Below are positions 1 to 4,985 of a DNA stretch of 6,256 bases, piece after piece. The position numbers and the translations under genes were made by a program. The DNA is taken from NCBI GenBank assembly GCA_964469835.1, contig CAYYBI010000430.1, positions 1 to 6,256 on the forward strand. Direction: 5' to 3'. The stretch comes from JAOTYV01 sp964469835 (GTDB lineage: Bacteria > Pseudomonadota > Alphaproteobacteria > UBA8366). Under the pieces are notes generated by a model. It searched no databases and was not told where the DNA came from. It saw only the letters and a list, made by a program, of their open reading frames with translations. How positions within the stretch are numbered: the stretch's first letter is position 1; each line of letters opens with the position of its first letter.

Positions 1-886
1 CGAGCGGCAAATCGGCGGCGATGCGCTTCCAAACCCGCTCTCGATTCTCAAAGGGTTGCATCACGGAATCGATGCCAAGCAGGTTGACGCCGCGCAGCAG
101 GAAAGGAATGACCGTCGTTTCCAGCTTCGGGCCGCCGGCCAGGCCGCAGGCCGCGACCGATCCGCCGTATTGCATCTGCGTCAACACCGTCGCCAGCGTG
201 GTCGAGCCCACCGTGTCGACGCACCCCGCCCATTTTTCGCGATCGAGCGGCCGCCCCGAGGATTCGGCCAAGGCGGCCCGATCGACGATCTCCGCCGCGC
301 CGAGCGATTTCAGGTAGTCTCCCTGTTCCGGGCGGCCGGTCGAAGCGGCGACCGTGTAGCCGAGCCGGGCCAGGATCGCCACCGCCACGGACCCGACGCC
401 GCCGGCGGCGCCGGTGACCAGAACCGTGCCGGCATCGGGCACGAGCCCGTGCTGTTCCAGCGCATCGACGCACAGCATCGAGGTAAAGCCCGCGGTACCG
501 ACCGCCATCGCCTGCTTCGCGTTCAAGCCGTCCGGTAGCGGCACCAGCCACGCGGCCTTGACCCGGGCCTTCTGCGCATAGCCGCCCCAATGCACCTCGC
601 CGACCCGCCAGCCGGTCAGCACGACCTTGTCGCCGGGCTTGTAGCGGCTGTTGTCGGAGGATTCCACTGTGCCGGCAAAATCGATCCCGGGGACATGCGG
701 GTAGTCGCGCACCAGCTTGCCGATGCCCTTGACGACCATCCCGTCCTTGTAATTGACCGTGGAAAAATCGACAGCGACGGTGACATCGCCCTCGGGCAAG
801 TCCGCGCCGGAAAGGGTGCGCACTTCATGGCTGACCTTGCCGTCGCGCTGATCCAAAACGAGCGCGGAAAATTCGCCTTCTGCCAT
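1..886 (-). CDS. acuI: Acryloyl-CoA reductase, AcuI/YhdH family (MDR superfamily), C-terminus cut by window edge
   Basis: Cytoplasmic zinc-independent medium-chain reductase, expected to reduce acryloyl-CoA to propionyl-CoA with NADPH. In the family this detoxifies acrylate-level intermediates of DMSP or 3-hydroxypropionate metabolism. The frame is open from the ATG at 886 to the left edge, giving 295 residues of an expected 325-330, so about 30 C-terminal residues and the stop are missing. Visible family signatures are NYKD (45-48), PGIDFAGTV (66-74), LTGWRVGE (90-97) with HWGG (99-102), GTAGFT (130-135), the cofactor loop VTGAAGGVGS (157-166), STGRPE (182-187, where the NADP phosphate is bound in relatives), DTVG (224-227) and AACGLAGG (245-252). 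From memory the match to E. coli YhdH is close along the whole length. The start has an AGGGGAT Shine-Dalgarno about 5-6 bases upstream. The gene lies 173 bases downstream of the STAS-like gene, with a candidate promoter and terminator between them, so it is probably transcribed alone. The substrate assignment is by family; the fold is certain. Confidence 0.95.
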   Translation of the reverse strand, partial: MAEGEFSALVLDQRDGKVSHEVRTLSGADLPEGDVTVAVDFSTVNYKDGMVVKGIGKLVRDYPHVPGIDFAGTVESSDNSRYKPGDKVVLTGWRVGEVHWGGYAQKARVKAAWLVPLPDGLNAKQAMAVGTAGFTSMLCVDALEQHGLVPDAGTVLVTGAAGGVGSVAVAILARLGYTVAASTGRPEQGDYLKSLGAAEIVDRAALAESSGRPLDREKWAGCVDTVGSTTLATVLTQMQYGGSVAACGLAGGPKLETTVIPFLLRGVNLLGIDSVMQPFENRERVWKRIAADLPL

Positions 887-920
887 CGGTATCCCCTGTC
901 TTTTTGCGGTTTATGGCTGG

Positions 921-949
921 GGTATAGATCCTATGGGACCGAGCCGCAA
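921..949 (-). promoter_or_regulatory. Candidate sigma-70-type promoter for acuI
   Basis: On the minus strand, TTGCGG (944-949) and TATACC (921-926) are separated by exactly 17 bases, and the -10 box lies about 34 bases upstream of the acuI ATG. The matches are 3/6 and 4/6 to consensus, so this is only a candidate. Its position downstream of a possible terminator for the preceding gene fits independent transcription. Confidence 0.3.
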
Positions 950-989
950 CCGACCGCCGTGACGGACCTTGAGCGTCGAACCAAAGGTG

Positions 990-1012
990 AAAAAAATTTG
1001 CGGCTAGACCGC
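990..1012 (-). terminator. Candidate weak intrinsic terminator after the STAS-like gene
   Basis: Read on the minus strand, a short GC stem (GCGGT / GCCGC, loop CTA, one G-U pair) is followed by AAA and then a run of seven T. It starts about 50 bases past the stop codon at 1060. The stem is only 4-5 bp, so the call rests mainly on the T-run and the position. Confidence 0.4.
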
Positions 1013-1059
1013 GCTCAAGCAATCGGATCGTTGTCGTTCAATCGGCAACGCGTTGAAAG

Positions 1060-1464
1060 TCAACCCGGCACCGCACCGAGGATTTCCCAACCCTCGTCCT
1101 CGCTTTCAACAACGAAAAATTCGACGTCCGGCAGGTCCAATGCATCCCAGACCGCCTTGTAGAGCCGCATGAGGTACATTTGCATCGGCGATGAATGAAC
1201 AAGAACGGAACGGAAAGCGGCCTCTCCGCCACCCCGAAGTTCTTGATCCAACATACGCCGCTGAATGCGCCGCAGCGCTTCGATGTCGAGATCTTGCAAC
1301 GCTGCGGCCGGGTCGATCGTGACGATCCTGTCCATGCCCGGCTCGATGCCCCGCGAACCGAACGCGACATTGACCGAATCAGAGACGTCGGTTGCGGTCA
1401 GTTTGCCGAAGCAGTACGCCATAGCGACCGTCCCATCCCCATTCTTGGCAATCTCGACAGGCAT
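1060..1464 (-). CDS. Hypothetical protein, 134 aa, possible SpoIIAA/STAS-like fold
   Basis: I do not recognise a named family with certainty. The protein is small, acidic and cytoplasmic, with no signal peptide or membrane segment. The predicted order is: N-terminal strands (VEIAKNG, TVAMAYCFG, residues 3-20), KLTATDV leading into a helix (21-34), a strand DRIVTID (45-51), a helix rich in Leu and Arg (59-77), a strand FRSVLVHSS (84-92), a helix MQMYLMRLYKAVWDAL (94-109), a strand VEFFVVES (114-121) and EDEGWEIL at the end (122-129). This alternation, especially the 'G-L-T-x-x-D' opening and the terminal 'F/V-x-x-x-x-E-A/G-W-x-L' pattern, resembles SpoIIAA-like STAS/SEC14 proteins common in proteobacteria; that is inference from pattern alone. 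GGAG at 1472-1475, 7 bases before the ATG, supports the start. It is flanked by gaps of 173 and 240 bases, so the neighbours give no clue to function. Confidence 0.75.
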   Translation of the reverse strand: MPVEIAKNGDGTVAMAYCFGKLTATDVSDSVNVAFGSRGIEPGMDRIVTIDPAAALQDLDIEALRRIQRRMLDQELRGGGEAAFRSVLVHSSPMQMYLMRLYKAVWDALDLPDVEFFVVESEDEGWEILGAVPG

Positions 1465-1527
1465 CTCATTGCTCCGGATGACAACTTTGCCAATTTAGCA
1501 CTCTTAGATTTTTGATTCCATCCCATG

Positions 1528-1549
1528 TGCGCGAAGGCCTTTACGCGCA
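1528..1549. repeat. Short inverted repeat upstream of the STAS-like gene
   Basis: TGCGCG (1528-1533) and CGCGCA (1544-1549) form a perfect 6-bp dyad around a 10-base centre that itself contains the palindrome AAGGCCTT. It lies 64-85 bases upstream of the start codon at 1464. It could be an operator or a chance dyad; no further evidence is visible. Confidence 0.25.
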
Positions 1550-1590
1550 AACGCCAGGTGAGCCGGAGCGGACATGAAGCGACAAGGAAA

Positions 1591-1620
1591 GAGACCGCGC
1601 CATTGAAGTGGCGCGGTCTC
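1591..1620 (-). terminator. Intrinsic terminator of the SDR gene
   Basis: A perfect 12-bp GC-rich stem (GAGACCGCGCCA, 1591-1602, with its complement at 1609-1620) encloses a 6-base loop. On the minus strand it is followed by TTTCCTTGT, a broken T-tract. The hairpin begins 85 bases past the SDR stop. On the plus side no T-run follows, and no plus-strand gene ends here, so it serves the minus strand. Confidence 0.75.
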
Positions 1621-1704
1621 GATGGTTGGGGACGGCTGTATGGAATGTCTCAATGGCAAGGGAATGAGACTAAACCCGAACCAAATTGCTGCGGAGCATG
1701 ACGC

Positions 1705-2493
1705 TTAGAATGTTCCCGGCGTCAAGCCGGTGCGGCCGCCATCGAGGGTGATGACACTACCGTTGACGTAGGAGGATTCGTCGCTGGCGAGGTAGAGGGC
1801 AACGTCGGCGGCTTCCTCGACGAAGCCGGGGCGGGCCATCGGCGTGGCGCGGCGCTGGACGTCGGTCATTGTCCGGTGTTCATTACTGACGCGGTTGAGG
1901 CGCACGGGAATACCCTGTTTGCTTTCACGCAACGCGCCGGAATTAATGCAGTTTACGCGGATGCCGTGCGGCGCCAGCCAATAGCCCATGACATGGGTCA
2001 GCGGCTGCAGCCCGCCCTTGGAGGCGGAATAGGCGACCAGCGTCGGGTTGCCGAGCACGCCGTCGATAGAAGCGTGATGGACGATCGCCGCGCCCCCTGC
2101 CGCCTTCAGCGCCGGCAACAGTTTCTGGCTACACAGAAAGGGCGCCGTCAGGTTCACCGCGATTTGTTGGGTCCAGTCCTCAAGCCCGATATCCTCGAAT
2201 TCCCCGCGCTTCGCAATCCCGGCGTTGTTGAACAGCACGTGGATTACGCCGCGCCACTCCATGCAGGCCCGGGCCATGTCCTCTATGGCAGCGGGATCGG
2301 CGAGGTCGGCACCGATGAAGACGGCGTCGCCCCCTTCGGCGCAGACCATCGACGCGGTCTCCTCGCCCATTTCCGCGTCGATATCGACGCACGCGACCGC
2401 CGCGCCCTCGCGTGCGAACAGCAGACTCGCCGCCCGACCGACGCCCGACGCTGCCCCCGTGATAACCGCATTCTTTCCCTCGAGCCGTTTCAT
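1705..2493 (-). CDS. Classical short-chain dehydrogenase/reductase (SDR), 262 aa
   Basis: NAD(P)(H)-dependent oxidoreductase acting on a hydroxyl/keto group; the substrate cannot be read from sequence. A Rossmann fold covers the whole protein. Landmarks are the cofactor loop TGAASGVG (12-19), Asp37 at the end of strand beta-2 (VDID), which usually indicates NAD(H) preference, ADL (62-64), NNAG (89-92), Asn114, Ser142, YSASK with Tyr155 and Lys159, and the C-terminal GSVITLDGG (245-253). The Asn-Ser-Tyr-Lys tetrad is therefore complete. The usual 'PG' after the beta-6 strand (I-x-PG) is 'SG' here (NCINSG, 181-186), a small departure. I chose the ATG at 2493 because GGGGAGGA lies just upstream and the protein then starts, as in the family, a few residues before the cofactor loop. 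The frame stays open to 2694, but that extension has no SDR character. A hairpin terminator follows the gene. Length is normal for classical SDRs (about 250). Confidence 0.93.
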   Translation of the reverse strand: MKRLEGKNAVITGAASGVGRAASLLFAREGAAVACVDIDAEMGEETASMVCAEGGDAVFIGADLADPAAIEDMARACMEWRGVIHVLFNNAGIAKRGEFEDIGLEDWTQQIAVNLTAPFLCSQKLLPALKAAGGAAIVHHASIDGVLGNPTLVAYSASKGGLQPLTHVMGYWLAPHGIRVNCINSGALRESKQGIPVRLNRVSNEHRTMTDVQRRATPMARPGFVEEAADVALYLASDESSYVNGSVITLDGGRTGLTPGTF

Positions 2494-2497
2494 CCGT

Positions 2498-2505
2498 TCC
2501 TCCCC
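2498..2505 (-). promoter_or_regulatory. Shine-Dalgarno site that fixes the SDR start
   Basis: On the minus strand GGGGAGGA ends 4 bases before the ATG at 2493. It is the only strong ribosome-binding site in the frame that stays open to 2694, so it decides the start in favour of the 262-residue protein. Confidence 0.8.
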
Positions 2506-2527
2506 ATCGCGGTGTGGCTTGTTGGCA

Positions 2528-2556
2528 ATCATCGGTGGGTAGAGGTGGGATGACAA
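2528..2556 (-). promoter_or_regulatory. Candidate sigma-70-type promoter for the SDR gene
   Basis: TTGTCA (2551-2556, 5/6 to consensus) and GATGAT (2528-2533, 4/6) are separated by 17 bases on the minus strand. The -10 box lies 34 bases upstream of the SDR start codon, leaving a short leader that still contains the Shine-Dalgarno site. Confidence 0.35.
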
Positions 2557-2793
2557 GGCGGCACGCCAGCGGCTGCATTCGCGCAATGCTCTGACAGAAT
2601 AAGAATTCGCCGTCGCCAAAGCCGAGAGTATTTTCCCGACATCGGTATGCCGCCATATGCGAGATGCAATCACCGATCCGGCGTCTTCTCTCAATGGAAT
2701 TGTGGCGGCGGCGAGTTCGGTTATTCCCCAAATCGGACCTTCGGGGTAATCTTCCTCAATGCCAGAAGGTAGTAAGGGGTGGGATTATTGCAA

Positions 2794-2988
2794 ATGCGTT
2801 GGTTGTTCCGTGCAATCGTATCGGGCTGCATTCTGTGGCCAATGACGGCCTGTGGTCCAACAAAAGATCGGGACCGCTGGTTGCCTGCGCCTGATCCTCT
2901 CCCCATTGAAATTGCCTCGTTGTGTCGGCACGCCGACGCTGGAAGCCATGCGGCCGACAATCAATTTGGTACGCGAGCGACGGCCTGA
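2794..2988 (+). CDS. Doubtful small ORF, possible lipoprotein of 64 aa
   Basis: This plus-strand ORF lies alone between minus-strand genes. From the ATG at 2794 it has a short basic start (MRWLFR), a hydrophobic core (7-16) and a lipobox-like PMTAC with Cys20, followed by a polar segment (GPTKDRDRW). That is the layout of a signal-peptidase-II signal, which would give a mature lipoprotein of about 45 residues. Met at -3 of the lipobox is less usual than Leu. The rest has no recognisable domain and contains one more Cys (residue 44). A GTGGG stretch (2779-2783) lies about 10 bases upstream of the ATG, a weak ribosome-binding site; a GTG at 2779 is an alternative in-frame start. It may be a real small lipoprotein, a remnant, or chance. 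No family match is known to me. Confidence 0.33.
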   Translation: MRWLFRAIVSGCILWPMTACGPTKDRDRWLPAPDPLPIEIASLCRHADAGSHAADNQFGTRATA

Positions 2989-3107
2989 TATGTCGGTGGG
3001 AGTGGCACGGGACCGCCGGCAACAGGCGCTCCAATAAGGACAGGTAGTGCCTTCAATCGATTACGACAATCAGCATTCGGGAAGATACAAGGTCACCGGA
3101 ATACCGC

Positions 3108-3515
3108 CTAGCCGGGCATTTTAGGGAAGCCTTTCAATTTCGGATCAATTGGGGTCGACTCGATTTTGCTGTCCAGGAAGACGTTGACGGACGGCTTGAC
3201 CAGGGACGTTTGATCGAGGGTCCCGGCCCGTATGCTCAGAGTATTCGGACGATTGGAATTCCGGCCGAACAGTTGAGAGCCGCAGTCGGGACAAAAGTGT
3301 TTCTCCATATCCGCGCCGCTATCGGCGGTATGTTTGAAGATTTTCGGCGTGCCGGTGACATGTATCGCGTCCTCGTCAACAAACAACAAGGTGCCATAGG
3401 CCGCTCCCGTGGCAGCCCTGCAATTGCCGCAGTGGCAATTGGCCATCAGTTTGATTTCGGTGTCCCCACTGTATTCAATATTCCCGCAAAGGCACTTTCC
3501 GGACAGCTTCGGCAT
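3108..3515 (-). CDS. GFA / CENP-V domain zinc-binding protein, 135 aa
   Basis: Member of the GFA family (glutathione-dependent formaldehyde-activating enzyme, CENP-V domain), a small cytoplasmic beta-rich zinc fold. The whole family cysteine set is present: CLCG (Cys8, Cys10), CHCGNCR (Cys27, Cys29, Cys32) and FCPDCGS (Cys75, Cys78). In characterised relatives Cys8/Cys10/Cys75/Cys78-type residues hold a structural zinc and the CxCxxC group holds a second zinc at the glutathione site. Also typical are the SGKCLCGNIEY start and the LSIRAGTLD segment near residues 93-101. Length matches the family (about 130-150). Most members have no proven formaldehyde role, and the activity of the type protein has been questioned, so the family name should not be read as function. 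GGAG (3523-3526), 7 bases upstream, supports the start. It lies 90 bases downstream of the thiolase on the same strand but appears to have its own promoter. Confidence 0.93.
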   Translation of the reverse strand: MPKLSGKCLCGNIEYSGDTEIKLMANCHCGNCRAATGAAYGTLLFVDEDAIHVTGTPKIFKHTADSGADMEKHFCPDCGSQLFGRNSNRPNTLSIRAGTLDQTSLVKPSVNVFLDSKIESTPIDPKLKGFPKMPG

Positions 3516-3535
3516 CGTTCGGCTCCAGGTTAATC

Positions 3536-3563
3536 ATTATCCCTGTTCCCAAGATAACGTTAA
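3536..3563 (-). promoter_or_regulatory. Candidate promoter of the GFA gene, overlapped by a dyad
   Basis: On the minus strand TTAACG (3558-3563, 4/6) and GATAAT (3536-3541, 5/6) are separated by 16 bases. The -10 box is 20 bases upstream of the ATG, so the leader would be short but would include the Shine-Dalgarno site. An imperfect inverted repeat (TTAA...TTATC / GATAA...TTAA, 3530-3563) covers both boxes and could be an operator. Confidence 0.4.
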
Positions 3564-3605
3564 TATCCTGACGGCACCACCGATCCGCCCCCTGAGATCG
3601 TCGTC

Positions 3606-4772
3606 TCAACGAAGTGGTTCGAGGATGCTCACGTAATTCGCGACACCAGCACCGCCCATGTTGAAGATGCCGGCGAGCTTCGCGCCCGGGATCTGCATGC
3701 CCTCGGCTTCGCCGCGCAATTGCATGGCGGCCATGACGTGCATCGACACCCCCGTGGCGCCGATCGGGTGGCCCTTAGACTTGAGGCCGCCCGACGCATT
3801 GACCGGCAGCCTGCCATCCTTTTGCGTCCAGCCCTCCTGGATCGCCCGCGCACCTTCGCCCGGCGCGGTCAGCCCCATCGCTTCGTATTCCATCAGTTCC
3901 GCGATGGTGAAACAGTCGTGGGTCTCGACCAGGCTCAAATCCTCAAGGGTAAGCCCGCCCTTCTCCAACGCCCCCGACCAGGCCTGCGCGGCGCCGTCGA
4001 GAAAGGTCATGTCGCGCCGGCTCATTGGCAGGAATTCGTTGACGTGATTCCGCGCCCGGAAGATCACCGCCTTGTTCAGGGATAGCGCGGTTTCGGTATC
4101 CGCCAGCACGACAGCCGCCGCGCCATCGGACACCAGCGAACAATCGGTGCGCTTGAGCGGGCCGGCGACGAGCGGATTCTTGTCCGAAACCTCGCGGCAG
4201 AATTCGACGCTGAGGTCTTTTTGCAGCTGCGCCCAGGGATTGGCACAGCCATTCTTGTGATTCTTCGACGCAATGCGCGCCAACGCATCCGTCTGATCGC
4301 CGAATTTCTGGCTGTATTGCTGGGCGATCCGGCCAAAGACGCCCGCGAAGCCGCCCTCGATCTCGGCTTCTTCCTTCAAGTAAGCGGCCTTCATTAATAT
4401 GCCGCCGATTTCCGGTCCGGGCGTATCGGTCATCTTCTCGACACCGACGGCCAGTACGATCCGGCCCTGCCGGGCTTCGAGACAGTTGAGGCCTTGATGG
4501 ATTGCCGCGGACCCGGTGGCGCAGGCGTTCTCGACCCGAGTCACCGGCTTGAATCGCAGATCGTCATGGGCCTGAAGCACCAGGGAAGACGCGAAGTCCT
4601 GGGCCGAAAATCCGCCGTTGTAGAAGCCGATATAGACCGCATCCACATCGGCCGCGGCGACGCCCGCATCCGCGAGCGCGTCTCGCGCGACCCCTACCAG
4701 CAGCGATTCCGCGTCATCCCCTTCCAACTTGCCGAATTTCGAATGTGCCCAACCGACGATGCAGCCCGTCAT
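3606..4772 (-). CDS. SCP2-type thiolase (acetyl-CoA acetyltransferase-like), 388 aa
   Basis: Thiolase-fold enzyme of the sterol-carrier-protein-x type, which forms or cleaves 3-ketoacyl-CoA in lipid, sterol or other acyl-CoA metabolism; the substrate cannot be read here. Both thiolase halves are complete. Landmarks are the nucleophile Cys84 in ENACATGSAA (81-90), SDGAAAVVLAD (215-225), the HDCFT motif with His285 and Cys287 (285-289), and SGGLKSKGHPIGATG (327-341) with His335. Near the C-terminus the loop reads NMGGAG (371-376) in place of the CxGGG of biosynthetic/degradative thiolases. In SCP2-type enzymes the HDCF cysteine is understood to take over that role, so the active site looks intact. 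No SCP2 lipid-carrier domain follows, and no DUF35 OB-fold partner gene, often paired with such thiolases, lies in the window. Strong GAGGAG (4782-4787), 9 bases before the ATG, fixes the start. It is transcribed away from the DUF898 gene across a 213-base divergent region. Hydrophilic throughout, cytoplasmic. Confidence 0.93.
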   Translation of the reverse strand: MTGCIVGWAHSKFGKLEGDDAESLLVGVARDALADAGVAAADVDAVYIGFYNGGFSAQDFASSLVLQAHDDLRFKPVTRVENACATGSAAIHQGLNCLEARQGRIVLAVGVEKMTDTPGPEIGGILMKAAYLKEEAEIEGGFAGVFGRIAQQYSQKFGDQTDALARIASKNHKNGCANPWAQLQKDLSVEFCREVSDKNPLVAGPLKRTDCSLVSDGAAAVVLADTETALSLNKAVIFRARNHVNEFLPMSRRDMTFLDGAAQAWSGALEKGGLTLEDLSLVETHDCFTIAELMEYEAMGLTAPGEGARAIQEGWTQKDGRLPVNASGGLKSKGHPIGATGVSMHVMAAMQLRGEAEGMQIPGAKLAGIFNMGGAGVANYVSILEPLR

Positions 4773-4790
4773 TTCGCTTCACTCCTCGAA

Positions 4791-4826
4791 TGATCGATCA
4801 ACCTTAACAGGTTTGGTTAATAACCT
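4791..4826. repeat. Cluster of palindromes upstream of the thiolase, possible operator
   Basis: TGATCGATCA (4791-4800) is a perfect 10-bp palindrome. It is joined to AACCT-TAAC-AGGTT (4800-4813), then AGGTT-N8-AACCT (4809-4826), within which GGTTA-A-TAACC (4815-4825) is a perfect odd-length palindrome. Thus AGGTT/AACCT half-sites occur three times in alternating orientation, within 60 bases of the thiolase start. A repressor such as a TetR- or GntR-type acyl-CoA regulator could bind here, but no regulator gene is visible and short AT-rich dyads also arise by chance. Confidence 0.35.
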
Positions 4827-4971
4827 ATTGTTTCTTTAAATGAATTTTAATCCACTCAAGACAAGATCGGGTTGATACATTAGCAAACCCATGACACCAG
4901 CGTCGACTCAATCCGGCGCATTGCCCACAATCGGTTACCGGTGTCCCGTATTCTGGACCCCCGGATTGGGC

Positions 4972-4977
4972 GAGGAG
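4972..4977 (+). promoter_or_regulatory. Shine-Dalgarno site that fixes the DUF898 start
   Basis: GAGGAG lies 8 bases before the ATG at 4986. Later in-frame ATGs (5073 and 5076, residues 30 and 31) have no comparable site, so the longer protein with its polar N-terminal segment is preferred. Confidence 0.75.
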
Positions 4978-4985
4978 ATCGCTGG

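Larger units (their letters stand above)
2494..3107. other. Gene-poor interval of about 610 bases
   Basis: Between the SDR and GFA genes no frame shows convincing protein-family character. Several overlapping frames of 60-90 codons exist on both strands, but most are rich in Arg, Pro and Cys, as expected of non-coding frames. The right part (2779-2988, plus strand) contains the one ORF with a recognisable feature, a lipoprotein-type signal, listed separately. The left end carries the SDR leader and candidate promoter. I see no tRNA, obvious terminator or repeat in 2557-2770 or 2989-3107. Confidence 0.6.
4773..4985. promoter_or_regulatory. Divergent promoter region between thiolase and DUF898 genes
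   Basis: This 213-base interval separates two genes that point away from each other, so it must hold promoters for both. The part at 4800-4860 is strikingly AT-rich compared with the surrounding coding DNA. I could not find a well-spaced pair of consensus -35/-10 boxes on either strand. The thiolase-proximal side contains a cluster of short dyads, listed separately, and each gene has its own strong Shine-Dalgarno site at the edge. Confidence 0.6.

Noticed and set aside
48..590. Frames of 160-180 codons on both strands within acuI
   Set aside because: They overlap the acryloyl-CoA reductase in other frames and are rich in Arg, Gly and Ala with no domain; the AcuI frame carries all the family motifs.
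590..1162. Plus-strand open frame of 190 codons
   Set aside because: It spans the start of acuI, the intergenic region and the end of the STAS-like gene, all on the opposite strand, and has no motif or ribosome-binding site.
1876..2553. Plus-strand open frame of 225 codons
   Set aside because: It lies opposite the SDR gene, whose complete catalytic tetrad and cofactor motif are unambiguous. The plus product is Arg/His-rich without any recognisable motif.
2494..2694. N-terminal extension of the SDR frame by 67 residues
   Set aside because: The extension has no SDR character or ribosome-binding site, whereas GGGGAGGA precedes the ATG at 2493 and gives the normal family length.
2756..3034. Minus-strand frame of 92 codons in the gene-poor interval
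   Set aside because: It is rich in Arg, His and Pro without a motif, signal or Shine-Dalgarno site, and overlaps other equally featureless frames.
4893..4945. GACACC and GGTGTC separated by 41 bases, with CGGTTACCG nearby
   Set aside because: Six-base arms at this distance and a 9-base odd palindrome are expected by chance in a window of this size; no promoter element ties them to a function.
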